From positions 1 to 64,000 of the forward strand of contig JAFPXC010000020.1 in assembly GCA_017394805.1 (NCBI GenBank): a stretch of DNA of 64,000 nucleotides, written 5' to 3'. The notes beneath the pieces were generated by a model. It was not told the origin of the DNA. It saw only the letters and a program-made list of their open reading frames with translations, and did not search any database. How positions within the stretch are numbered: the first letter of the stretch is position 1; each line of letters opens with the position of its first letter. The DNA is from Clostridia bacterium (GTDB lineage Bacteria; Bacillota; Clostridia; Christensenellales; CAG-1252). Of the stretch, positions 45,001-52,529 are shown one piece after another. The translations under genes were made by a program, and so were the position numbers.

Positions 45001-45055
45001 CTCCGTTATTATTTGAAAACGGGGTGGTTGTATGCGTGGGAAAGAAAAGTGAAGC

Positions 45056-45523
45056 CTATCGGTTGGCGTCGACCGCGTTTCGTTCGGTCGGGACGTTCGC
45101 GTCGTTTGCTCGTTCGCTGTCGGGTTGCGAGGGAATAACGGGCATTTCGTCCACATTCTGCGCGGGCAAAGTCGGCGCGTCCTCTTGCTCGGTGGCTTCG
45201 ACCGAGGGCGATTCGGTAGAAGAAGCCTTCGCGGCTCGGTCGGCTGAGGGGCTATCGTCGCGCGTCCAGACGACGGCTTTGCCGTCGGCGCGGTTGCGTA
45301 TAAAGTCCTCTTTGGAGAGCATACCTTCCTCGCCGCCGTGTTCGGCACGGTATTTTTCGCAATACTTATCGTATTTCTTCTCCTCGATTTTGACGCCCAA
45401 AACGCGCGAAAACAGCAAAACGAGGTAGAGAATAACGGCGGCCGCTACGACGCCGCCGAGTAGTTTGAGGGCGACGATGCCGCCCTTGGAAAGATTGTCC
45501 GATACGTCGACGAGTATATTCAT
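45056..45523 (-). CDS. Single-pass membrane protein with disordered tail (hypothetical)
   Basis: 155 residues. A hydrophobic segment near the N-terminus (about 16-40), a charged KKYDKYCEKYRAEHGGEEG part, then a Ser/Pro/Glu-rich probably unstructured tail. It lies 55 bases upstream of the PBP gene on the same strand and could be expressed with it. Its ATG sits six bases after a -10 box, so the mRNA is predicted to be leaderless. Confidence 0.7.
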   Translation of the reverse strand: MNILVDVSDNLSKGGIVALKLLGGVVAAAVILYLVLLFSRVLGVKIEEKKYDKYCEKYRAEHGGEEGMLSKEDFIRNRADGKAVVWTRDDSPSADRAAKASSTESPSVEATEQEDAPTLPAQNVDEMPVIPSQPDSERANDANVPTERNAVDANR

Positions 45524-45529
45524 ACTGCT

Positions 45530-45558
45530 ATTTTAGCGCGCATTTGCCGAAAAAGCAA
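45530..45558 (-). promoter_or_regulatory. Divergent promoter, minus strand, start codon at +1
   Basis: Minus strand TTGCTT, 17-bp spacer, TAAAAT (45530-45535), six bases, ATG at 45523. Confidence 0.65.
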
Positions 45559-45570
45559 GCGGATTTGCCC

Positions 45571-45599
45571 TTGCCAAATCGCGCGGGAAATGATATACT
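45571..45599 (+). promoter_or_regulatory. Divergent promoter, plus strand, start codon at +1
   Basis: TTGCCA, 17-bp spacer, TATACT (45594-45599), six bases, ATG at 45606. Its -35 box is 12 bp from that of the minus-strand promoter. Confidence 0.65.
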
Positions 45600-45605
45600 G
45601 TATCT

Positions 45606-47414
45606 ATGCCGTTTTTACCTGTCAAAAGAGAGGAATTCGAGGGGGTGCCCGACTTCGTGTTGGTATCGGCGGACGCGTACGTCGACCATCCGTCTTTCGG
45701 TATGGCCGTCGTGTCCCGCGTGGTGGAACACGAGGGGTTTTCGGTGTGTATCGTCCCCCAACCGCAATGCGACGCGGATTATTGCCGATTCGGTGCGCCT
45801 CGGCACGCTTTTCTCGTGAGCAGCGGGGTGTGCGACAGCATGGTGGACAACTATACCGTCGCCAAAAACAAGCGTACCGAAGACGTGTACAGCGAGGGCG
45901 GCAAGCCGGGGATGCGCCCCGACCGTGCGGTCACCGTGTATTGCAAAAACCTCAAACGACTGTTTCCCGATACGCCCGTGCTCATCGGCGGGATAGAGGC
46001 GAGCCTGCGGCGCTTCGCGCACTACGACTATTGGGCGGACCGCGTGATGCCGTCGGTGCTGGTGGATAGCGGCGCGGACCTATTGATGTACGGCATGGGA
46101 GAGCGCACCCTCAAAGAACTGCTGTCCTACGTCCGTAGAGGCGTGCCCATAGGGAGTTTGCGCGACGTGCGCGGCACGTGCTATCTCTGCCCATACGATG
46201 GGTTAAGTAAAAAATTACAGCAAGACCTTGCCGAAGGCAAGGCCATAGCGTGCGCTTCGTACGAAGACGTATGCCGCGATAAGGTGAGTTACTGCAAGGC
46301 GTTCAATGTGCAAAGCGAGAATTGCGATCCGTTTTCGTCCAAAGTGCTTTTGCAAAAGCACGGCGCGCGTTACGTCGTGCAAAACCTGCCCCAACTACCC
46401 CTATCGCCCAAGGAGATGGACGAGGTGTATGCCTTGCCCTATATGCGGACTTATCATCCTATGTACAGTGGGGGCGTGCCCGCCATCGAAGAGGTAGAAT
46501 TCAGCATTACGTCCGTTCGCGGGTGCTACGGCTCGTGCTCGTACTGCGCCTTGACCTATCATCAGGGCCGCATCGTGCAGAAGAGGAGCAAAGAGTCCAT
46601 CGTGGGCGAGGCCGAACAACTCGTCAAGATCAAGGGTTTTAAGGGATATATCCACGACGTGGGCGGGCCTACCGCCAACTTCCGCGATCCCGCGTGCCGC
46701 AAGCAGATGGAGAAGGGCGCTTGCAAACACAGGAATTGCATCGGCTACGAGCCGTGCGACAATCTGCAAGTCGATCACAGGGAATATCTCGACATTTTGG
46801 AGGCCTTGCGTCGGATAGAGGGGGTTAAAAAGGTCTTTGTCCGCAGCGGCGTGCGCTTCGATTACGTCATGCTGGACAAGGACGACACGTTCTTGCGCGA
46901 ACTCATCAAACACCACGTCAGCGGCCAACTGAAAGTGGCGCCCGAGCACTCGGAAAACGGCGTGTTGAAGTTGATGAACAAGCCGCCCTTCGAGGTGTAC
47001 AAGGCGTTCAAAAACAAATTCGACCGCATCAATAAGGAATTGGGAATGCAGCAGTACCTCGTGCCCTATCTCATTTCGTCCCATCCCGGTTGTACCTTGC
47101 GCGACGCGGTGAAGTTGGCCGAATATCTGCATTCCATCAATTATATGCCCAAGCAGGTGCAGGACTTTTATCCCACGCCCTCCACCAAGTCAACGTGTAT
47201 GTACTATACCGAGATGGACCCCGATACGCTGAAGCCCGTCTTCGTGCCCAAGAGTAAGGAAGAAAAGCAGATGCAGAGGGCTTTGCTGCAATATCGTAAG
47301 CCGCAGAATTACGCCATCGTCAAAGCGGCCTTGCTGAAGGCCAACCGCACGGACCTCATCGGCTACGGGGCGCGTTGTTTGATATCGCCGTATCCCAAAA
47401 GAAACAATAAATAA
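45606..47414 (+). CDS. ygiQ: YgiQ family (UPF0313) radical SAM protein
   Basis: 602 residues. N-terminal domain beginning FLPVKREE, HRAVTVYCKN-like DRAVTVYCKNLKRLFPDTPVLIGGIEASLRR (as positions about 101-132), radical SAM cluster motif RGCYGSCSYC (about 303), and a C-terminal part with YMPKQVQDFYPTPST. Such proteins are named only by family. The likely leaderless start at 45606 is strongly set by the promoter. Confidence 0.92.
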   Translation: MPFLPVKREEFEGVPDFVLVSADAYVDHPSFGMAVVSRVVEHEGFSVCIVPQPQCDADYCRFGAPRHAFLVSSGVCDSMVDNYTVAKNKRTEDVYSEGGKPGMRPDRAVTVYCKNLKRLFPDTPVLIGGIEASLRRFAHYDYWADRVMPSVLVDSGADLLMYGMGERTLKELLSYVRRGVPIGSLRDVRGTCYLCPYDGLSKKLQQDLAEGKAIACASYEDVCRDKVSYCKAFNVQSENCDPFSSKVLLQKHGARYVVQNLPQLPLSPKEMDEVYALPYMRTYHPMYSGGVPAIEEVEFSITSVRGCYGSCSYCALTYHQGRIVQKRSKESIVGEAEQLVKIKGFKGYIHDVGGPTANFRDPACRKQMEKGACKHRNCIGYEPCDNLQVDHREYLDILEALRRIEGVKKVFVRSGVRFDYVMLDKDDTFLRELIKHHVSGQLKVAPEHSENGVLKLMNKPPFEVYKAFKNKFDRINKELGMQQYLVPYLISSHPGCTLRDAVKLAEYLHSINYMPKQVQDFYPTPSTKSTCMYYTEMDPDTLKPVFVPKSKEEKQMQRALLQYRKPQNYAIVKAALLKANRTDLIGYGARCLISPYPKRNNK

Positions 47415-47433
47415 TCGTTTGATAGTTTTGATT

Positions 47434-47457
47434 TGCGCGTGAAAACGCGCATTTTTT
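47434..47457 (+). terminator. Terminator after ygiQ
   Basis: Stem TGCGCGT/ACGCGCA with GAAA loop followed by TTTTTT. Confidence 0.88.
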
Positions 47458-47554
47458 AGTCTATTCCGTCAAGGGCGAACATACGAATAAATACGGGCGA
47501 AATAGTATATTTTCGACAATAGGGCGCAAAATGTGCGCCGAAAAGGAGAGTATA

Positions 47555-48301
47555 ATGAGATTGTTCGGGGTATGTAGACTCAAAAGCGTGCTGACGGCGG
47601 TCGCCGCCGTGTGCTTGGTTGCCGTAGGGCTGGGGGTGAGCGTTCCCGTGGCGGTCGCCGCCAAAACGACGAAAAAACTGCCGATATACTGCGTGGAAGA
47701 CGATAGGAAAATCGCCGTTACCTTCGACGCGTCGTGGGGTGCGGAGAGGACGAAAGGTATCGTCGATACGCTGGAGCGGTACGGCGTAAAAGCCACCTTT
47801 TTCCTGACGGGGATATGGGTGGACGATTATCCCGAAGAGACGAAATATATCGCCGAACACGGCATGGAAATCGGCAACCACAGTATGCACCATTACAATA
47901 TGGGCAAAATGAAAAGAGAGGATATCGTGCGGGAAATCGACGAAGTGGACGGCAAGATAGCCGCGTTGACGGGCAAACACCCCGCGGTGTTCCGCGCACC
48001 GTTCGGCGATTACGGCAATACGCTCATCGACGTATTGGAAGAAAAGGGGATGCGTTGTATACAATGGGACGTGGATTCGCTGGATTGGAAAGGACTGTCG
48101 GCGGACGTCTTGGTGGAACGCGTCGTCAAGCGAGCGACAGGCGGCAGCATTATACTGTGCCACAACAACAGCGAACATATTTCGGAGGCGTTGCCGACCA
48201 TACTCGAAACGCTCGGAAAGCAATACGAATGGGTGACGGTAAGCGAACTGATCCAAGGAAAAGAAGGAACAATCGACCATACGGGAAAACTGCACGCATA
48301 G
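47555..48301 (+). CDS. Secreted polysaccharide deacetylase (PdaB-like)
   Basis: 248 residues. Signal peptide (about 1-33, ends AVAA), then a NodB domain: AVTFDASWGAERT (first Asp), GNHSMHHYNMG (metal His pair), RAPFGDYGN, WDVDSLDWKG and IILCHNN. The TFDASWG variant is usual for the sporulation type PdaB, so cortex or wall peptidoglycan is a likely substrate. AAGGAGAG precedes the ATG. Confidence 0.85.
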   Translation: MRLFGVCRLKSVLTAVAAVCLVAVGLGVSVPVAVAAKTTKKLPIYCVEDDRKIAVTFDASWGAERTKGIVDTLERYGVKATFFLTGIWVDDYPEETKYIAEHGMEIGNHSMHHYNMGKMKREDIVREIDEVDGKIAALTGKHPAVFRAPFGDYGNTLIDVLEEKGMRCIQWDVDSLDWKGLSADVLVERVVKRATGGSIILCHNNSEHISEALPTILETLGKQYEWVTVSELIQGKEGTIDHTGKLHA

Positions 48302-48316
48302 TGCAAGGAGGATACA

Positions 48317-48994
48317 ATGAATTACGAAGAATTGGCAAACAACAGAGTATTTTTGTCGGGTGAGGTACTGACGCCGCCCGCATTCAGTCACGAGGTATTC
48401 GGCGAAGGGTTTTATGAATTTATGCTGTCCGTGTTGCGCCTAAGCAATCAATGCGACGTGCTGCCCGTCACGGTGTCCGAACGACTGCTCGGCGAGGCGA
48501 GAATAACCATTGGCAAGCGGATATCGGTATCGGGACAATTCCGCTCATACAATAAGTTGTATGAGAATCACAGCAAATTGATGCTGACCGTGTTCGCAAG
48601 GACGATCGAGGAGTACGACGACGAACTCAACCCGAATACCATCGAATTGGACGGCTATATCTGCAAGAAACCCATGTACCGCACGACGCCGTTTAAGCGC
48701 GAGATATGCGATATATTGCTCGCCGTCAACCGCGCCTATAACAAGTCGGATTATATCCCGTGTATCGCTTGGGGGCGCAACGCGCGATTCGTCAATACGC
48801 TGGAAGTGGGACAGCATATCGCCCTGTCGGGCAGGATACAAAGTAGGGAGTACCTCAAACAGTTGGGCGACGGGCGGCAGGAAACGCGTACGGCCTACGA
48901 AGTGTCCGTGTCCCGATTGACCACGGACGGCGACGAGGCCAAGGACGAGCGGGAGTGGTATCATTATCTCGCCGTCAATTCGCAAGTAAATTAG
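48317..48994 (+). CDS. OB-fold single-strand DNA-binding-like protein
   Basis: 225 residues. It appears to have two OB-like halves; the second (about 100-200) shows IELDGYICKKPMYRTTP, DYIPCIAWGRNARFV and LSGRIQSREYLK with the order of SSB proteins (A-W-G pattern). No acidic SSB tail. Related proteins in Clostridia are annotated as SSB-like; role not established. AAGGAGG before the ATG. Confidence 0.72.
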   Translation: MNYEELANNRVFLSGEVLTPPAFSHEVFGEGFYEFMLSVLRLSNQCDVLPVTVSERLLGEARITIGKRISVSGQFRSYNKLYENHSKLMLTVFARTIEEYDDELNPNTIELDGYICKKPMYRTTPFKREICDILLAVNRAYNKSDYIPCIAWGRNARFVNTLEVGQHIALSGRIQSREYLKQLGDGRQETRTAYEVSVSRLTTDGDEAKDEREWYHYLAVNSQVN

Positions 48995-49003
48995 GCGAAT
49001 ACA

Positions 49004-49032
49004 TTGCAACTTAGAAGAGAACGTGCTATAAT
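49004..49032 (+). promoter_or_regulatory. Promoter placing transcription start on the ATG at 49039
   Basis: TTGCAA, 17-bp spacer, TATAAT (49027-49032), six bases, ATG. It drives yggS and probably sepF-lspA-rluD. Confidence 0.7.
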
Positions 49033-49038
49033 ATCGGT

Positions 49039-49674
49039 ATGCTGGAGTATACCGATATTTGTTTGAACGTAGAACGATTCCAAGAGATTTGCCGCGAGAG
49101 GCACGTCCTTTTGACGTTGGCCACCAAGACTATCCCCAAAGAAACGTTGGAAAAGTTGGCGGCGCAGTACGACCTCGTCTACGGCGAAAACCGCGTGCAG
49201 GAACTGACCGAAAAGTATTTCGCGGGGCCTACGTGGTATTTTATCGGCAGATTGCAACGCAACAAAGTCAAGTATTTGGTGGACAAGGTGTCTATGATCT
49301 GCTCGGTCGATTCGGTCGAGTTGGCGGAGGAGATCCAAAAGCGGTGCGCGGCCAAAGGCAAAGTGATGCCCGTGTTGGTCGAGATCAATTTGGGCGAAGC
49401 CCAAAAGGGCGGCGTGGAGGGAACGGCACTATCGGCTTTGCTCGACGAGATCGCGGCGATGCCCAATCTGCGGCTCGAGGGGTTGATGGCCGTTTTGCCG
49501 CGCGAAAACGCCGAGGACGCCGCTAAGCGTGCCGCCGAACTGTATCGTAAAGCAAAAGAACGCTACCCTATGACCTATTTGTCTATGGGAATGAGCGAGG
49601 ATTATCAAATCGCCATAGAAGCGGGCGCCAATATGATTCGGTTAGGCAGCGCGGTCTTTGGCAAAAGGAGTTGA
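49039..49674 (+). CDS. yggS: PLP homeostasis protein (YggS/YlmE)
   Basis: 211 residues. TLATKTIPKETLEK holds the PLP lysine (about 27-30), YGENRVQELTEKY, WYFIGRLQRNKVKYL, VLVEINLGEAQKGG, GLMAVLPRE and LSMGMSEDYQIAIEAGANMIRLGSAVFG (as the end) follow the family. It is a single-domain alanine-racemase-like fold without racemase activity. Its position before sepF matches ylmE-ylmF in other Bacillota. The predicted mRNA has no 5' leader. Confidence 0.93.
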   Translation: MLEYTDICLNVERFQEICRERHVLLTLATKTIPKETLEKLAAQYDLVYGENRVQELTEKYFAGPTWYFIGRLQRNKVKYLVDKVSMICSVDSVELAEEIQKRCAAKGKVMPVLVEINLGEAQKGGVEGTALSALLDEIAAMPNLRLEGLMAVLPRENAEDAAKRAAELYRKAKERYPMTYLSMGMSEDYQIAIEAGANMIRLGSAVFGKRS

Positions 49675-49675
49675 C

Positions 49676-49981
49676 ATGGCTATGAACAAAACGGATAAAA
49701 AGGTCACGCCCCTGTACGTAGAGAGCGTGGAGACCAACAACGCCGCCAGCAAGATGATCGTGATGAAGCCCAAGAATTTCGACGATATTCAGGCGCTGAT
49801 TACCAATCTGGCGTCGGGGCAGTCGGTGATATTCAATCTGGACGAAGCGTCCAAAGACACCGCGCAACGTATGCTCGACTTTATGGCGGGCGCGGCGTTT
49901 GCGTTGGGCGGCAGTATGCAACGCATCGAAAACTCCATGTTCTTGGTGACGGCAAAGGGCGTGGGTATTCAGGTCAAATGA
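49676..49981 (+). CDS. sepF: Cell division protein SepF
   Basis: 101 residues. The SepF core KMIVMKPKNFDDIQALITNLASGQSVIFNL then AQRMLDFMAGAAFALGGSMQRIENSMFLV is intact. It binds FtsZ and membrane. The usual N-terminal amphipathic helix and linker are very short here (family about 150). AGGAG 5 bases before ATG 49676. Confidence 0.92.
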   Translation: MAMNKTDKKVTPLYVESVETNNAASKMIVMKPKNFDDIQALITNLASGQSVIFNLDEASKDTAQRMLDFMAGAAFALGGSMQRIENSMFLVTAKGVGIQVK

Positions 49982-50763
49982 TCGTTTTGCTCGTCGTAGA
50001 AGTACTTTTGTTCGGCGCGTTTCTCGCGTCCGACCTCGTTAGTAAGCATTTCGTGATGCCCTTTTTGGAGGCCAACGGCGATTACGTGCTGATCGACAAG
50101 GTCATTACCTTGACGCCCGCGTATAATACGGGCGCTGGGTTCAGTATGCTCTCGGGGAAGACGGGTTGGCTCATCGCCATCACCGTGGTGGGGTTGGCGC
50201 TCCTTTTGGCGTTCACCGTATACGCGCATCTCAAACTCAACACCAAGAAGAAAAGCACCAAGTTTTTGCTGGTGCTATTGATGATGATGCTCGCTGGCGG
50301 CGTGGGCAATCTGGTGGATAGGGTAGCCTACGGCTACGTGCGCGATTTTATCGACTACACCGTGGTGCAGACCTTGTTCCACCGCTCGTTCGCCATCTGC
50401 AACGTGGCGGATATATGGCTGACCGTCGGCATGATCTTGCTCATCGTGTACGTCATTTTCTTTTGGCGGGACAGCAACAAGAAGGATTACGTCGAGCCCG
50501 CCCCCGACCGCTATCAGGTGGAAACGGCCGAACGCCTTTTGTCCGTGGACAAAGAGCGCGAGGTGGATTTGCGCCAAGTCGCGTTCAAAGAGGATATAAA
50601 AGACGAGCACGCGGGCGAGGTCGCAAGCGGCACGGACGCCGAGGCCGCCGAGAAAAGTGCGGACGGCGAAGCGCAAAACGCGGAATCGAAGGAAGATATG
50701 GCAGGCGAGACTGCGAATGATAGAGGCACGACAGACGGGGAGGACGTCGGTAACGATGGCTGA
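49978..50763 (+). CDS. lspA: Lipoprotein signal peptidase with long acidic tail
   Basis: 261 residues. Four membrane segments in 1-165. Catalytic aspartates in NVADIWLTVG (about 141) and AGGVGNLVDRVAYGYVRDF (about 104-122). It cleaves prolipoproteins. Residues about 175-261 are an added acidic, Ala/Glu/Asp-rich disordered tail not found in typical LspA of about 160 residues. Overlaps sepF by 4 bases and rluD by 8. Confidence 0.93.
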   Translation: MIVLLVVEVLLFGAFLASDLVSKHFVMPFLEANGDYVLIDKVITLTPAYNTGAGFSMLSGKTGWLIAITVVGLALLLAFTVYAHLKLNTKKKSTKFLLVLLMMMLAGGVGNLVDRVAYGYVRDFIDYTVVQTLFHRSFAICNVADIWLTVGMILLIVYVIFFWRDSNKKDYVEPAPDRYQVETAERLLSVDKEREVDLRQVAFKEDIKDEHAGEVASGTDAEAAEKSADGEAQNAESKEDMAGETANDRGTTDGEDVGNDG

Positions 50764-51667
50764 CCTCGTGGTCTTCGTGGTGGATAGCCCCGCGCGCTTG
50801 GACGCCGCCGTGGCCGCCTCCGTCGAGGACGTCACGCGGTCTTTGGCGCAAAAACTCATCGGTATGGGCAACGTGTCGGTCAACGGCAAGGTCGTTACGA
50901 AGAACGGGTACGCATTGTCGGCGAAGGACTCCGTGGCCGTGCAGACCGTAGATCCCGTCGAGTTGTCCGTCGCGCCCGAGGATATTCCCATTGATATCGT
51001 ATACGAAGACGCCGATATGATCGTCGTCAACAAGCAACAGGGGCTTGTCGTGCATCCATCGGTCGGTACGCCGTCGGGCACATTGGTCAACGCTTTGATG
51101 AACGTGCGCGACCGCTTCAGCGGTATCAACGGCGTGGTGCGACCGGGCATCGTGCATCGGTTGGATAAGAATACGTCGGGACTATTGGTGGTGGCCAAGA
51201 ACGACAAGGCGCATTTGTCCCTGGCCGAGCAGATCGCCACCAAAGAGGCCAAACGGTTTTATATGGCCTTGGTGGACGGCAATATCAAAGAGGACGAGGG
51301 CGTGATTTGTGAGCCCATCGCCCGCAATCCCAAAGACCGCAAGCAGATGGCCGTGGTCGAAGGGGGGAGAGAAGCCACTACGTTGTATACAGTGGTCGAA
51401 CGCTTCGGACAGTACACGTTGGTGAAATTCGAGTTGAAAACGGGCAGAACGCACCAGATACGCGTGCACGCCAAGTACATTCACCACCCTGTAGTGGGCG
51501 ACGACGTGTACGGCGGCAGCAATAAGTTCGGCCTGGCGGGGCAGCTGTTGACCGCGTATCGGCTGGAACTCGATCAACCCACCACGGGGGAGCGGTTGGC
51601 TTTCGAGATACCTTTGCCACCTTATTTTCTGGACGTTTTGGAAAAGTTGCGCAAGAATTGCAAGTAA
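50756..51667 (+). CDS. rluD: Large-subunit pseudouridine synthase RluD family
   Basis: 303 residues. N-terminal S4-like part (about 10-70, ARLDAAVAA...VSVNGKVV), then the catalytic GIVHRLDKNTSGLLVVAKN with the catalytic Asp (about 133), and KTGRTHQIRVH. Pseudouridylates 23S rRNA or tRNA; exact sites unknown. The order lspA-rluD-pyrR-uraA matches Bacillus. 51668-51809 shows only a GC-rich inverted stretch and no gene. Confidence 0.94.
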   Translation: MADLVVFVVDSPARLDAAVAASVEDVTRSLAQKLIGMGNVSVNGKVVTKNGYALSAKDSVAVQTVDPVELSVAPEDIPIDIVYEDADMIVVNKQQGLVVHPSVGTPSGTLVNALMNVRDRFSGINGVVRPGIVHRLDKNTSGLLVVAKNDKAHLSLAEQIATKEAKRFYMALVDGNIKEDEGVICEPIARNPKDRKQMAVVEGGREATTLYTVVERFGQYTLVKFELKTGRTHQIRVHAKYIHHPVVGDDVYGGSNKFGLAGQLLTAYRLELDQPTTGERLAFEIPLPPYFLDVLEKLRKNCK

Positions 51668-51809
51668 CGATATAAAATGTGCGTATGGGCGCGCGCATAG
51701 CGCACGCGCATGAGGCGTAGTCGGACGAGAATCGCTCACGTATTCGAAGACCTTATGGGGTTTATCCGTTTTAGTTATAGGATATTTTTGTGAGAATCGT
51801 AAAAATCGG

Positions 51810-51838
51810 TTGACACCCGTCGAGGGGTGTGTTAAGAT
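51810..51838 (+). promoter_or_regulatory. Promoter of pyrR-uraA
   Basis: TTGACA, 17-bp spacer, TAAGAT (51833-51838). Confidence 0.72.
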
Positions 51839-51844
51839 AATGTC

Positions 51845-51937
51845 AGCATGAGTCTTTAAGTTGATGCGAGACGTCGACAAGGCAAGTAATATAAGGGTTA
51901 TACTACGGTCTTGTCGCATGGCAAGGCCGTTTTTTTG
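51845..51937 (+). promoter_or_regulatory. PyrR-type attenuator in the pyrR leader
   Basis: Terminator stem ACGGTCTTG (51905-51913)/CAAGGCCGT (51922-51930) followed by seven T. An alternative stem pairs CGACAAG (51875-51881) with CTTGTCG (51910-51916), which takes away the 5' side of the terminator. This is the layout of pyr attenuators in which UMP-bound PyrR favours termination. The exact PyrR-binding loop was not identified. Confidence 0.75.
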
Positions 51938-51941
51938 TAGG

Positions 51942-52481
51942 ATGAAGTTCAAGTCGGTGTTGATTGAGGAATCGGTGGTGATGCGCACGCTACTTAGGCT
52001 GTCCTTCGAGATAGTGGAACGTAGCGAGGATATCACCAACGTGGTGCTCATCGGCATCCGCACGAGGGGAGTGCCCTTGGCCGAAGTCATCCGCAAGAAT
52101 ATCGCCAACAACGCCGCGGTGGACGTACCCTTGGGAGAGTTGGACATCACCCTCTATCGCGACGATTTGAGCGCCATCGCCGAGTTGCCGATCGTCAACG
52201 GCACCAAGGTGGACTTCGATATCAACGGCAAGGACGTGGTGCTGGTGGACGACGTGGTGTACACGGGACGCACCGTCCGAGCCGCCATCGACGCTGTGTT
52301 TGCCTTGGGTAGGCCCAAGACCATTCGGCTGGCCGTATTGGTGGACAGAGGGCACCGCGAATTGCCCATTCGCGCCGACTTCGTGGGAAAGAACGTGCCG
52401 ACTTCCAAGAAGGAAGTGGTGTGCGTTCATTGCACGTCGATAGACGGCAAGTGCGATGTGGAATTGTGCGAACTCGATTAA
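51942..52481 (+). CDS. pyrR: Bifunctional pyr attenuator protein/uracil phosphoribosyltransferase
   Basis: 179 residues from ATG 51942. NVVLIGIRTRGVPLA, GELDITLYRDDLS, VVLVDDVVYTGRTVRAAID (PRPP motif) and DRGHRELPIRADFVGKNVPTS are family hallmarks. Binds nascent pyr mRNA in response to UMP. Earlier in-frame ATG/GTG codons lie within the attenuator and were not used. Confidence 0.95.
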   Translation: MKFKSVLIEESVVMRTLLRLSFEIVERSEDITNVVLIGIRTRGVPLAEVIRKNIANNAAVDVPLGELDITLYRDDLSAIAELPIVNGTKVDFDINGKDVVLVDDVVYTGRTVRAAIDAVFALGRPKTIRLAVLVDRGHRELPIRADFVGKNVPTSKKEVVCVHCTSIDGKCDVELCELD

Positions 52482-52529
52482 CCTTCGGGTTATTAATATA
52501 GCAAAACTTTACAAAAGGAGATATTTTGT

